Numbered from the stretch's first letter, positions 27,099-36,061 are shown. The stretch: 64,000 nt of DNA from Spirosoma aureum (GCF_011604685.1 NZ_CP050063.1:828501-892500), one strand, 5' to 3'. A program made the numbers and translations. Notes: generated from the sequence alone by a model not told the origin.

Positions 27099-27111
27099 TG
27101 AACACTGTTTA
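27099..27111. promoter_or_regulatory. Predicted TetR operator 2 (before tetR)
   Basis: On the minus strand this reads TAAACAGTGTTCA, differing from operator 1 by one base. It lies 29 nt upstream of the regulator's ATG, suggesting autoregulation. Confidence 0.65.
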
Positions 27112-27495
27112 GTGAGCAAATTTTATAACATGTTTCCTGAAAATTATTGAGCGTACGGTTGCTGTACCAGGTCAGAAGTAATCGAATCTAAACCGACAAT
27201 AAATTGATTTAATCCTGATCGCTCGACTCAAAATAGGATGTACTCCAGTTTATATTGATGTTAATGTACCGCGTTATCAACGAACATCTACGAATGGAAA
27301 TAATGGAGTAAGCTTTTCCAAATCTTATTATTAGTTAAATTATTAAGTGTTGGTTACACGAACTATTCGTTGGTTCGTTAGATTTGGGCAACAAACGATT
27401 GTCAGCGGGAAAGCAAGCTCCACCTCGGAATCATCCGGTTAATCTTTTGGCTGAATTCGTGATCTAACTGACAAATGCTAAAAGAACCACTAATC
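27112..27495. other. AT-rich intergenic region without a recognisable gene
   Basis: About 380 nt between the divergent tetR and thioredoxin-like genes. No protein-like ORF, no clear RNA structure and no exact TAnnTTTG box close to the thioredoxin-like start. It likely carries the two promoters. Confidence 0.5.
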
Positions 27496-28116
27496 ATGAA
27501 CCGTTGGTTACGCCTGTCTCTAGTACTGTGGCTAACTTTGGGAGCATCGGTCGAAACATTCGCCCAGTTACCCAAAGGCTATACCATTGGCGATGCGGTA
27601 GCCGACTTTCGACTAAAGAATATCGATAGCCGAACCATATCACTTGGCGATTATCGCTCGCAAAAAGGACTAATCGTTGTTTTTTCCAGCAACCACTGCC
27701 CTTTTTCGAAGGCGTACGAAGATCGACTCATTGCGTTAGACCGAAAATTTGCTGCACAGGGTTATCCGGTACTGGCTATTATGCCCAATGACCCGACTGC
27801 CTATGAAGATGATTCATTTGAGAATATGAAGAACCGCGCCCGCGATAAGGGCTACTCTTATGCCTACACGATGGACGAAACGCAGAGCGTTGCCCGAGCG
27901 TTCGGAGCTACCCGAACGCCGGAAGTGTTTGTTCTAAAACAGACAGGTGGGCAATTTATTCTCGAATACATCGGTACAATCGACGACAGCCCGCAGGATG
28001 GAGGTAATGTGCAACGCCGGTACGTTGAGGAGGCAGTTACCAGTCTACTAGCGGGTCGTCCTGTTCAGTCGCCATTGACCAAGCCGATTGGTTGCGCGAT
28101 TAAATGGAAGAATTAA
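27496..28116 (+). CDS. Secreted thioredoxin-fold (redoxin-like) protein
   Basis: 206 residues from the ATG at 27496. A signal peptide ends near VETFAQ24, so it works in the periplasm. The fold is peroxiredoxin/thioredoxin-like: DAVADFRLKNIDSRTISLGD, then VVFSSNHCPFSKAYEDRL, and the cis-Pro loop ATRTPEVFVL. Only one Cys sits in the active-site loop (NHCPF), so it lacks the CxxC of a disulfide reductase and could act as a peroxiredoxin-like or thiol-chaperone protein. A second Cys near the C-terminus (PIGCAI) might be a partner. Alone on its transcript as far as I can see. Confidence 0.8.
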   Translation: MNRWLRLSLVLWLTLGASVETFAQLPKGYTIGDAVADFRLKNIDSRTISLGDYRSQKGLIVVFSSNHCPFSKAYEDRLIALDRKFAAQGYPVLAIMPNDPTAYEDDSFENMKNRARDKGYSYAYTMDETQSVARAFGATRTPEVFVLKQTGGQFILEYIGTIDDSPQDGGNVQRRYVEEAVTSLLAGRPVQSPLTKPIGCAIKWKN

Positions 28117-28234
28117 TAAGTGCAAGAACGTACGTTTCATTGGTCTTGTAGGGCTCTCTGCCTCCTACTACCTTTCTTTTCTGGCACGTCATTTGCCAAT
28201 CCGGTTTGTGACAATCAAACTACACGAAATCGTT

Positions 28235-28786
28235 ATGAAAAAGTCTCAACTGGGTTTAACCCAACTCAAACACATTGCTGGCACAATTATGCTGATTGCG
28301 TCGCTGGCCCTTCTACAGGCCTGTGGCTCGGATGGTAAAAAAGAGTCACGTACTGAGGACGCATTAGAAAAAACGGGAGATGCGATTGAAGCGGATACCA
28401 AAGAGGCTACTGCCGACGCGAAGGAAGATTTGAAAGATGCGGCTGAAAAGGCCGACGAGAAAAAAGACGAAGCAGCAGCCGATTTTAAACGCGAACGCGA
28501 TGAGGCTGTGGCTAAAATGAATGTTCAGAAAGAGAAGATAGACGCCAAAATTGATGAGATTCGTGCGGATATGAAACGCCAGGGTGCAAAAGCAAAGGAA
28601 GAATCCAAAGAGCAACTGGCCAGGCTTGAAGTTGAACGTAAAGAGTTAGGAAACGATATCGACAAGGCAAAAAACGCGTCAGCTGATGCCTGGAAAGACA
28701 TTAAAGTTGGTTTTAAACGCGCTGGCCGTGAAATAGGCGATGCTTTTGATAAGGCTGGGGATAAACTGGATAAAGACAAAAATTAA
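28235..28786 (+). CDS. Charged coiled-coil lipoprotein
   Basis: 183 residues from the ATG at 28235. The signal sequence ends in the lipobox LQAC (Cys30). The mature part is almost wholly charged helix: runs of E, K, D and A (ADAKEDLKDAAEKADEKKDE) and a second helix (IDAKIDEIRADMKRQG), ending GDAFDKAGDKLDKDKN. This composition resembles YtxH- or LEA-like stress proteins and anchored coiled coils. It should sit on the periplasmic side of a membrane. I do not recognise a specific family. A strong terminator follows. Confidence 0.7.
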   Translation: MKKSQLGLTQLKHIAGTIMLIASLALLQACGSDGKKESRTEDALEKTGDAIEADTKEATADAKEDLKDAAEKADEKKDEAAADFKRERDEAVAKMNVQKEKIDAKIDEIRADMKRQGAKAKEESKEQLARLEVERKELGNDIDKAKNASADAWKDIKVGFKRAGREIGDAFDKAGDKLDKDKN

Positions 28787-28798
28787 GTGCTTGCAAAA

Positions 28799-28814
28799 AG
28801 AGTCGTGTCACGGT
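28799..28814 (+). repeat. Degenerate single arm related to the CGTGCCACGG palindromes
   Basis: AGAGTCGTGTCACGGT matches the left arm of the element at 3908-3982 at 14 of 16 positions. I could not find a convincing partner arm. Confidence 0.35.
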
Positions 28815-28883
28815 CTATACCTTGGGTTTAATTAACCACCAAATGGTACTTTGCGGACCGACTTTGCATAATAGAATGACAAT

Positions 28884-28920
28884 AAAAAATGCCGGTTCAC
28901 AAATGTGGTCGGCATTTTTT
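28884..28920. terminator. Rho-independent terminator after the coiled-coil lipoprotein
   Basis: Arms 28884-28894 and 28910-28920 (AAAAAATGCCG/CGGCATTTTTT) pair perfectly over 11 bp with a 15-nt loop and A and T tails on both sides, so it can stop transcription in both directions. Confidence 0.85.
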
Positions 28921-29074
28921 ATTGTGGAATTATGTGGTGATTTTTCTACGGAAGCTTATCAGGTTATTGTGTGCTCCTTTTGAGATGACTCCCCTGCCTA
29001 ATTTTTTTGTGGCTGCTTCATAAAGAAGTTGCTCTCTCTGCTAAAGAAAACATGTAGGAGTTATAGGCGTTTGT

Positions 29075-29797
29075 ATGCTTATGTCATCACCGGTTATTAC
29101 GGTCACAGTTTTTCACTATCGACCGCTTGCCCGATTTCAGGCGTTTGCCAACATGGGCCGTTTCCTGATGAAAACAGCTCGGGAAGATGGATTGCTGTTC
29201 AGCAAGCTAATGGGTAGTGGGAAAAATTTTGGTCTGGTTCCCGATTTTTCAACGTACGTTTTTTTAGCCGTTTGGGAGAACGACACCTTCGCTGACGTAT
29301 TTTCGCAAACGCATACCTACCAACTTCTCCAAGCGGGAGTTGCTCACTCGGGGACACTTTACCTTCGGCCCCAGCGTACACATGGCTTATGGAATGGCCA
29401 AAATCCATTTCTGCCGATTTCACAAGCCTTTGCGCCGGGTCATTTACCTGAATCTCCGGTAGCCGTTCTCACGCGGGCTACTATTCATTCATATGCCTTG
29501 CTGGATTTCTGGCGACACGTACCACAGGCTCGTCAACGGCTTCACGATCACCAGGATAACCTATTGTTTGGCATTGGTATAGGAGAAGTACCACTTGTTC
29601 ATCAATGTACGATCAGCATCTGGCGTAGTTCAGCGGCTATCGAACAATACGCCTATCGCCAGAGTGGTCACAAAGAAATAGTTCAGCTAACACGACAACG
29701 GCAATGGTATCGGGAAGAATTATTTGCCCGTTTTGCCGTACTGAAAGCAGAAGGTGCGCTATTTGCAGACATTCAGCAGGTAATGTCTACTAACTAG
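29075..29797 (+). CDS. Spheroidene monooxygenase-like (CrtA-like) protein
   Basis: 240 residues (a second ATG lies two codons in). It has the pattern of the CrtA/DUF3291-type haem-binding monooxygenase family: an N-terminal FHYRPLARFQAFANMG, FLAVWENDTFADVF in the middle, LTRATIHSYALLDFWRHVPQ, and GIGEVPLVHQCTISIW near the end. CrtA introduces keto groups into carotenoids in phototrophs. No other carotenoid gene lies within this window, so this may be a homologue acting on another substrate or on pigments made elsewhere. No signal peptide; probably cytoplasmic or membrane-associated. Confidence 0.65.
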   Translation: MLMSSPVITVTVFHYRPLARFQAFANMGRFLMKTAREDGLLFSKLMGSGKNFGLVPDFSTYVFLAVWENDTFADVFSQTHTYQLLQAGVAHSGTLYLRPQRTHGLWNGQNPFLPISQAFAPGHLPESPVAVLTRATIHSYALLDFWRHVPQARQRLHDHQDNLLFGIGIGEVPLVHQCTISIWRSSAAIEQYAYRQSGHKEIVQLTRQRQWYREELFARFAVLKAEGALFADIQQVMSTN

Positions 29798-29832
29798 TGT
29801 CTAATCCGCTTGTATTCCAGCGGGGAAAATTG

Positions 29833-29840
29833 TTATTTTG
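29833..29840 (+). promoter_or_regulatory. Possible promoter of the ppiD-like gene
   Basis: TTATTTTG differs from TAnnTTTG by one base. A CTTG at 29809-29812 lies 20 nt upstream, the usual spacing to a -33 box. The ATG follows at 29868. Confidence 0.45.
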
Positions 29841-29867
29841 CGGGCTAAATTGTACGTATAAAGCGAA

Positions 29868-31981
29868 ATGTCTGTCATTAACAAGATCAGAGAACGTTCA
29901 GGACTGGCCGTAGGCATTATCGCCGTCAGCCTGATTCTGTTCATTGTGGGGGGGATTTGCTCGGCGGCCGTAGTTTGCTGTTCGGCGGAAACCAACAGAA
30001 GGTTGGCGAAATTGCTGGCCAATCCATTGATTATCAAGAATTCAATGCCAAGGTAGACGAACTTCGGGCGCAATTTGAGCAACAAACGGGCCGTGCTCCT
30101 GCTGAACAGGATATGGGCCAGCTCCGCGAGCAAGCCTGGAACCAGTTGCTGTTTGAAATTGCCTATCAGAAAGAGTTCGATAAGCTCGGCCTGAAAGTGT
30201 CGCCCGAAGAACTGGTAGACATGGTACAGGGTAATAACATCAGCCCAGCCGTTCGGCAGGCATTTACGAACCCCCAGACGGGCGTATTCGATAAAAGCAC
30301 TATAATCAATTACCTGAAAGGGTTAAAAAACCTGCCTCCGCAACAACAGGCGGCCTGGGCAAGCTTTGAAAAAAATCTGAGTTCAGATCGGTTGCGTGAG
30401 AAATACGAGAGTCTGATGCGTCTGTCAGTGTTTGCCACAACGGCCGAAGCGCAGAAAGAATATCAGGCTCAAAATTCGAAAGCAGATGTGAAACTCCTGT
30501 TCGTTCCCTACTATACCATCAACGATACGACGGTGAAGGTAACGGATTCACAATTGCAGGATTACCTGAACAAGCATAAAGACGAGTACCCAGGTGCCAA
30601 CACCCGCTCGCTTCAGTATGTAACGTTCTCGGTGGCTCCGTCAAAAGAAGACAGTGCCACGCTTTACAATCAGATCAAATCGCTGGCTCGCGGTCTTGGC
30701 GCTGCGCAAAATGATTCTGCCTTTGCGCTTCAGAACAGCGATGTTCGGGTGCCGCTATACATAACAGCCGGCGAAATGCCGGAACAGCTTCGTTCGTCGA
30801 TTCCGACATTCTCGCCGGGCGGTATTTACGGCCCATTCCGTGAAGGAAATACATACTTCATTTACAAGTATGGCGGTACCAAGAAAGATACCAGCTTTAC
30901 GGCTCGTGCCAGCCACATTCTGATTCGTGCAACGGCTCAAACCGATTCGGCTAAGGCTGATGCCCGCCGGAGAGCGGAGGGTATTCTGAAGCAGATTCAG
31001 GGCGGTGCAAGCTTCGAAGCTTTGGCTCAGACCAACAGTGCTGACGGATCGGCTCAGAATGGTGGCGACCTGGGCTATTTTAAAAACAACGGCCAAATGG
31101 TGAAGCCCTTTGAAGCAGCTGTTTTTGGGACAACATCCGCTGGCCTGATTCCCCGTATCATTGAAACCGATTTCGGTTATCACATTATTAAAGTAACGCA
31201 GCCTAAGACCGATGTGCTTTATCGCATTGCTGGTATTGGGAAAACGATCGCACCAAGCCAGACAACACGCGACGAAGCCTTACGTAAGGCTGATCAGTTC
31301 GCTGCTGACGTGCGTACCAAAGAAGCGTTTGAGGCCAAAGTGAAGGAAGATAAATCGATTGTTGTTGCTACTGCCGATCGAGTTCCCGAAAACGCCAGCA
31401 ACATCAATGCACTAACAGATGCCCGTTCGATCGTTCGCTGGGCATTCGATGACAAAACCGATCTCAACTCGGTATCCGAACCGTTTGAAGTTGGTGATCA
31501 ATACGTAATCGCTGTGCTGACCAACAAGACCGATAAAGATGAAGTAAAGGTTGAGGATTACCGGGCTGAGTTGACTGCCAAAGTTCGGAATGAACTCAAA
31601 GGTCAGCAGATCATCAGTAAGCTTGGCAATGCCAGCGGTACATTCGAAGCGATTGCTCAGAAATACGGATCGGGTGCTTTGGTCGAAACTGTAGAAGACG
31701 TAAATCTGGCAACCGGGTTCCTGCGTAGTGCCGGAGTTGATCCTGTGGCATTAGGTACTGCATTTGGCCTTAAGCCAGGAAAACGCTCGAAACCGTTCGC
31801 TGGTGAGGGTGGTGTGTTAATGGTAGAAACGACTCAGTTAACGCCTGCTCCGGCCGTTGCGGATTATGCACTCTACAAAACACAGATTCAGCAGAACAAT
31901 ACATCGCGTACAGGATTCTACATTAACGAAGCTATCAAAGAAGCCGCTAAAGTAGAAGATCGTCGCGCTAAGTTCTATTAA
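29868..31981 (+). pseudogene. PpiD/SurA-like periplasmic peptidyl-prolyl isomerase, frameshifted near the N-terminus at a G7 tract
   Basis: The start MSVINKIRERSGLAVGIIAV gives a membrane helix typical of PpiD, but the frame shifts at the run of seven G at 29948-29954. With eight G it reads FIVGGDLLGGRSLLFGG and continues to 31981 as a protein of about 704 residues. The remainder has a SurA/PpiD chaperone domain (about residues 45-200) and a parvulin rotamase domain (RASHILIRATAQTDSAKADA; GGDLGYFKNNGQMVKPFE; TDFGYHIIKV). It folds outer-membrane proteins while anchored in the inner membrane. The rest of the gene shows no decay, so a base-call error, slippage or a very recent mutation is more likely than an old pseudogene. 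Confidence 0.85.
29948..29954 (+). repeat. Homopolymer G7 tract at the frameshift in the ppiD-like gene
   Basis: Seven G follow ATTGT. One extra G restores the conserved VGGDLLG junction. Confidence 0.9.
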
Positions 31982-32002
31982 TAAGCGATAGCTCAATACT
32001 AC

Positions 32003-32045
32003 ATAAAAAAATGGCCCATAGGCAGTCTATGGGCCATTTTTTTAT
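32003..32045. terminator. Bidirectional terminator between the ppiD-like gene and rdgB
   Basis: Arms 32003-32020 and 32028-32045 pair perfectly over 18 bp (core ATGGCCCATA) around a 7-nt loop, with A-run and T-run at the outer ends. It serves the two convergent genes. Confidence 0.9.
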
Positions 32046-32065
32046 GATATTGAACTATCGCCAGA

Positions 32066-32647
32066 CTACGAAAATACCTGTTCTTTCAAATAGGCAACCA
32101 TCTTGGTCAGCGCACGCGACCGATGGCTTATTGCATTCTTCTCCTGAATGCTCATTTCTGCAAACGTACGGTCATGGCCATCGGGTAAAAAAACAGGATC
32201 GTAACCAAACCCGCCTGCACCACGCGGTTCCAGTAAGATCTGCCCTTCAACAATTCCTTCAAATTGATGCTCGATGCCATGAAGGAGCAGCGTAAAGACG
32301 GTAATGAATCGTGCCTTTCGGTTCGTTTCTCCCTCTAAATTCGTCAGTAACTTTTTAATATTATTTGCCGCATCACGACTGCCGGAGTAAAAAGCACTAT
32401 CGACACCCGGCTCGCCATTCAGAGATTCTACTTCGAGCCCTGAATCGTCAGCAAAACAGGAGACTCCAAAGTTAATCCAGACATAGTCAGCTTTTTGACG
32501 CGAATTGCCGGGAATGGTTCCCGTCGTTTCGGGTAATTCATCGGTGCAGCCAATATCGCTGAGCGTTTTGAGTTGAAATGCATCGCCTAGCCAGGCCGAT
32601 ACTTCCTCTAATTTGTGTTGGTTGTTTGTTGCAAAGCAAAGCTCCAT
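32066..32647 (-). CDS. rdgB: Non-canonical purine NTP pyrophosphatase (RdgB/HAM1 family)
   Basis: 193 residues from the ATG at 32647. Diagnostic features are FATNNQHKLEEV (substrate loop), the FADDSGLEVESLNGEPGV motif, and the C-terminal GFGYDPVFLPDG and ISHRSRAL. The enzyme hydrolyses ITP, dITP and XTP to monophosphates, keeping them out of nucleic acids. A strong terminator-like hairpin ends only about 10 nt before this ATG, so expression likely depends on read-through from the FKBP gene or on a promoter within that short stretch. An ATG two codons upstream lies even closer to the stem. Confidence 0.95.
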   Translation of the reverse strand: MELCFATNNQHKLEEVSAWLGDAFQLKTLSDIGCTDELPETTGTIPGNSRQKADYVWINFGVSCFADDSGLEVESLNGEPGVDSAFYSGSRDAANNIKKLLTNLEGETNRKARFITVFTLLLHGIEHQFEGIVEGQILLEPRGAGGFGYDPVFLPDGHDRTFAEMSIQEKNAISHRSRALTKMVAYLKEQVFS

Positions 32648-32656
32648 AAGCAAAAG

Positions 32657-32692
32657 AAAAGCCGTTCGCAGGTAAAACTACGAACGGCTTTT
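32657..32692 (-). terminator. Terminator/attenuator hairpin between the FKBP gene and rdgB
   Basis: Arms 32657-32668 and 32681-32692 (AAAAGCCGTTCG/CGAACGGCTTTT) pair perfectly over 12 bp. On the minus strand it follows the FKBP gene and its 3' side reads GGCTTTTC. Confidence 0.75.
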
Positions 32693-32718
32693 GTAAGAAC
32701 GAAAAATAACGGAATTGA

Positions 32719-33639
32719 TTACCGGCCTGGTTGCGGCATACCTGGTTGTCCGGGTTGACCCGGCTGACCTTTTTGAATATCGACCAGTTCAATATCAAAC
32801 AGCAATACAGAGTTTGGCGGAATACCCTGATTACCACGTGGGCCATAAGCCATTGTAGATGGAATAATCAGCGTGGCTTTTTCGCCTTTGTGCATTTTCA
32901 TGACGCCTTCTTCCCAACCTGGAATTACCTGACCGACACCAACCGGAAACTGCACGGGTTTGCCACCTGCCTGCGGATTCGTTTTAGAACTGTCGAATAC
33001 TTTGCCATCCAGTAGTTTGCCCGTGTAATGCACCTGTACAACGTCGCCACGTGAGGGCGTAGGTCCACCACCCGGTTGAGTAACTACGTAATAAACGCCT
33101 GATTCGGTTTTCTGGGCTTTACCAGCTAAACCATTTTTGGCGACGTAATTCTCGATGGTTTTAGCATCGACTCCTTTTTGCTTTTCAAAGTCAGCTGCCT
33201 GAGTCTTTTTGTATTCGTCTTCCGACTGCACATTCATAACTTTTACTGCGATACCGATGTCTGAACCTTTCTGTACACCCGGAGGTAGTGGCTGCATGGC
33301 CCGCGTAAACAGCGAATCGGCGCTTACGTAGAAAGTAGCGCTGTCACCTTTGCCAAGCAGGGTGAGGCCTTCTTCGTAGCTTCCTTTAAAGGGTGGGACT
33401 TGCAGCAGCATCTGGAAGGGGGCTCCTTCTTTATGCGTATCGCGCAAGACAGAATCTTTGTTGTTGAGCAGAGTCAGGTGAAGGGTGAGGATGTCACCGA
33501 CTTTTCCTTTCCGAGGGCTGTCGGCCTGCTCATGGATTTGGTACTTCAGGCCGTTTTCCGTTACCTGAACGCGGTTTTTACCGCAAGCCGCTACTACAGC
33601 GACAATCAGGGCGGCTTTCCCGAAATTTTTAAGAGACAT
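32719..33639 (-). CDS. Two-domain FKBP-type peptidyl-prolyl isomerase, lipoprotein
   Basis: 306 residues. A lipobox at VAAC19 marks an anchored lipoprotein. The N-terminal half (about 26-135) is an FKBP-like domain without the conserved core (TLHLTLLNNKDSVL, GSYEEGLTLLGKGDSATFYV). The C-terminal half (about 180-295) is a canonical FKBP: VQVHYTGKLLDGKVFDSS, QVIPGWEEGVMKMHKGEKAT, IIPSTMAYGPRGNQGIPPNS. The tail is Gly/Pro/Gln-rich (GQPGQPGQPGMPQPG). It catalyses prolyl isomerisation in the periplasm. It lies close to the ppiD-like gene on the opposite strand. Confidence 0.93.
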   Translation of the reverse strand: MSLKNFGKAALIVAVVAACGKNRVQVTENGLKYQIHEQADSPRKGKVGDILTLHLTLLNNKDSVLRDTHKEGAPFQMLLQVPPFKGSYEEGLTLLGKGDSATFYVSADSLFTRAMQPLPPGVQKGSDIGIAVKVMNVQSEDEYKKTQAADFEKQKGVDAKTIENYVAKNGLAGKAQKTESGVYYVVTQPGGGPTPSRGDVVQVHYTGKLLDGKVFDSSKTNPQAGGKPVQFPVGVGQVIPGWEEGVMKMHKGEKATLIIPSTMAYGPRGNQGIPPNSVLLFDIELVDIQKGQPGQPGQPGMPQPGR

Positions 33640-33755
33640 GAGAAAATACTGGTTTTTATGCTTAAAGTACGTTCGCAGTTTGTGATTTTTAATGTTTATG
33701 CCAGTCGGTAACTACGAACAACAAACCGCTCCGGCGGTCCGGCACAAACCATTTC

Positions 33756-34787
33756 TCAGACAGTCTCCAGCAACTGTTGTTGATACTGAGGGAGTATTGT
33801 TAAAAGTTTTTTCTCAGTTTCGGCCAACGACAACTTAGATCGTCCACCGGCAGCATTTCGATGGCCTCCGCCATTAAAGTGTTTGCTTACCAGCTCACGA
33901 ACGGAAAAATCGCCGATTGAACGAAAAGAGAGACGAATTTCATCGTTACGGTCAATCAAAATTGCGGCCATCACCACGCCTTCTACCGATAGCGCATAGT
34001 TGACCATGCCTTCCGTATCACCCGTTTTGGATCGATACTGCTTTAATTCGGCGTCAGTTAGGGTGATATAGGCAAATTTATATTCGGGTACTACTTTGAG
34101 CTTTTCGTTTAGGACATAACCTAAGAGTCGAAACTTATCAAGCGACACATTGTCGAAAATACGCCGGTGAATACTGCTTACATCAATCTTAAGGTCGAGT
34201 AACTCAGCAGCCATCCGGTGAACATCACCAGTTGTATTCGAGTGGCGAAACGAACCCGTGTCGGTCATCAGCCCCGAATACAAACACTCGGCAATAGGAA
34301 CGTCGAGTAGATCTTTGTCGCCTAACTGCACAATTAGCCGGAAAACAAGTTCGGCAGTAGCAGCAGCACTTGGGTCCCAAAGAGCCAGATCGGCGAATGC
34401 TTCTGGTTCGAGATGATGATCGATCAGGATCTTACGAGCGCGAGACTGACGCACCATAGGCGCCAGATCGCGGATGCGGTCCAGGCTTGAGAAGTCGAGA
34501 CAAAAGATCACATCGGCCTCTTCCATTAATTGGGCCACTGTTACCCGAACTTTCTCATCGAAGGCAATGACGTCATCATTACCCGGCATCCAATACAGAT
34601 TTTGCCCGTAGTCGGTAGGGGTGACGACTGTCACGCGGTGACCTTTTTTGCGGAGGTAACCCGCCAAACCCAGCGATGATCCCATAGCATCAGCGTCAGG
34701 ATTCTGGTGAGTTGTAATCAGCACAGTTTGGGCGGCACCACTCAGCGGTTGTCCGATAACTGCACCAATTGCTTCAATATCTTGCAT
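33756..34787 (-). CDS. DHH-family phosphoesterase (NrnA-type oligoribonuclease/pAp phosphatase)
   Basis: 343 residues from the ATG at 34787, after which the conserved beginning (HQNPDADAMGSSLG) follows at once; the longer open frame to 34898 would run over the promoter. Motifs are the DHH-domain Asp cluster NPDADAMGS, CLDFSS, IDHHLEP, TDTGSFRH and the DHHA1 motif GGGHRNAAGG. The family degrades short oligoribonucleotides and dephosphorylates pAp in the cytoplasm. It is divergent from ndk across a 134-nt gap. Confidence 0.92.
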   Translation of the reverse strand: MQDIEAIGAVIGQPLSGAAQTVLITTHQNPDADAMGSSLGLAGYLRKKGHRVTVVTPTDYGQNLYWMPGNDDVIAFDEKVRVTVAQLMEEADVIFCLDFSSLDRIRDLAPMVRQSRARKILIDHHLEPEAFADLALWDPSAAATAELVFRLIVQLGDKDLLDVPIAECLYSGLMTDTGSFRHSNTTGDVHRMAAELLDLKIDVSSIHRRIFDNVSLDKFRLLGYVLNEKLKVVPEYKFAYITLTDAELKQYRSKTGDTEGMVNYALSVEGVVMAAILIDRNDEIRLSFRSIGDFSVRELVSKHFNGGGHRNAAGGRSKLSLAETEKKLLTILPQYQQQLLETV

Positions 34788-34817
34788 AAACAAACAGCCG
34801 AAGCCGTAATCGAAACC

Positions 34818-34825
34818 CAAAAGTA
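34818..34825 (-). promoter_or_regulatory. Putative -7 promoter box of the DHH phosphoesterase gene
   Basis: On the minus strand this reads TACTTTTG, an exact TAnnTTTG match, 31 nt before the ATG at 34787. Confidence 0.5.
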
Positions 34826-34883
34826 CGAATAATTTGGATATCAGTGGGCTTATTGACCTACATGGCATTTCGGGTAAAGTGCT

Positions 34884-34891
34884 TACCTTTG
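34884..34891 (+). promoter_or_regulatory. Putative -7 promoter box of ndk
   Basis: TACCTTTG matches TAnnTTTG exactly, 31 nt before the ndk ATG. It is identical to the box before purM. Confidence 0.55.
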
Positions 34892-34921
34892 CGCCCAAAT
34901 AAAATTTGGAAATAATCCCTG

Positions 34922-35341
34922 ATGGCTACGAACCAAACGTTCACCATGATTAAGCCCGACGCAGTAGAAGGCGGGCATACTGGAGCAATTATTAAACTGA
35001 TTGAAGAAGCAGGCTTCCGTATCGTTGCAATCAAAAAGACTCAGTTAACGCCTGAGCGGGCTGGTCAATTTTACGCCGTTCACCGCGAACGTCCGTTTTA
35101 TAACGATCTACGGGCTTATATGTCGTCGGGAGCGATTGTGCCCATGATCCTGGAAAAAGAAAATGCAGTTGCCGATTTCCGTAAGTTGATTGGTGCTACG
35201 AATCCGGCACAGGCTGAAGAAGGGACAATCCGGAAGCTGTATGCCAAGTCGATAGAAGCAAACGCTATTCACGGCTCTGATTCAGATGAGAATGCAGCGA
35301 TTGAGGGCGGCTTCTTTTTTGCCGCAACAGAGCAGTTTTAG
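34922..35341 (+). CDS. ndk: Nucleoside diphosphate kinase
   Basis: 139 residues, the standard length. [19 protein letters not shown] starts the fold, and the active-site phosphohistidine lies in [12 protein letters not shown] near residue 117. The kinase moves the gamma phosphate from ATP to other NDPs by a ping-pong mechanism. A single gene with its own promoter and a hairpin after the stop. Confidence 0.97.
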   Translation: MATNQTFTMIKPDAVEGGHTGAIIKLIEEAGFRIVAIKKTQLTPERAGQFYAVHRERPFYNDLRAYMSSGAIVPMILEKENAVADFRKLIGATNPAQAEEGTIRKLYAKSIEANAIHGSDSDENAAIEGGFFFAATEQF

Positions 35342-35350
35342 TCTGAACGG

Positions 35351-35396
35351 TGATCAGGCTGATTAAAGGCTATTTAAAGCGTAATCAGCCTGGTCA
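35351..35396. terminator. Inverted repeat between ndk and nth
   Basis: Arms 35351-35365 and 35382-35396 pair over 15 bp with one mismatch (core AGGCTGATTA). It sits between two convergent genes and overlaps the nth stop codon; no long T-run. Confidence 0.6.
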
Positions 35397-36041
35397 TAAT
35401 CCATAACGCTTTTCATAATATTTGCAAAATTCCTTCAGGGCGCATACCTCGCACTTCGGTGTACGCGCGAGGCAAATGTATCGTCCGTGTAAAATAAGCC
35501 AGTGATGGGCTTTGGGAACGTATTGTTTCGGAATGTGGGCCATCAACGCTTTTTCAACAGCAAGTGGCGTTGTAGCGGTCAAAGGAGCAAGCCCGAGCCG
35601 ATGTGAGACACGAAAAACATGCGTGTCGACGGCCATTGTTGGTTCATTATAGACGACTGATAAAATGACATGGGCCGTTTTACGGCCAACGCCCGGCAAT
35701 GTCTGCAATTCCTCAACGGTTGCCGGAATTTCTCCCCCAAAGTGTTCCATTAAGGCCTTTGCCATCCCGACCAGGTGCTTTGCCTTATTGTTGGGGTATG
35801 ACACGCTACGGATGTAGGTAAATACTTCGTCGACCGAGGCCGCGGCCAGCGATTCTGGCTCCGAAAAGCGAGCGAAAAGAGCTGGAGTAATCTGGTTAAT
35901 CCGTTTATCCGTACACTGAGCCGACAAAATAACAGCAACCAGTAACTCAAACGGGTTGCCGAAATTTAATTCTGTTTTTGGCTCTGGATAATGCTGGGTA
36001 AAATAATCGAGAAATCGCCGGAAGCGTTCTTTTTTTTGCAT
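35394..36041 (-). CDS. nth: Endonuclease III (DNA glycosylase/AP lyase)
   Basis: 215 residues. The helix-hairpin-helix LPGVGRKTAHVI carries the catalytic Lys121, and the catalytic Asp139 sits in AVDTHVFRVS. The four Cys of the [4Fe-4S] cluster are 190, 197, 200 and 206 (C-x6-C-x2-C-x5-C), all present. The enzyme removes oxidised pyrimidines in base excision repair. It probably has its own promoter, since an inverted repeat lies upstream. Confidence 0.97.
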   Translation of the reverse strand: MQKKERFRRFLDYFTQHYPEPKTELNFGNPFELLVAVILSAQCTDKRINQITPALFARFSEPESLAAASVDEVFTYIRSVSYPNNKAKHLVGMAKALMEHFGGEIPATVEELQTLPGVGRKTAHVILSVVYNEPTMAVDTHVFRVSHRLGLAPLTATTPLAVEKALMAHIPKQYVPKAHHWLILHGRYICLARTPKCEVCALKEFCKYYEKRYGL

Positions 36042-36061
36042 ACAAAAACGACCTTAAACAC

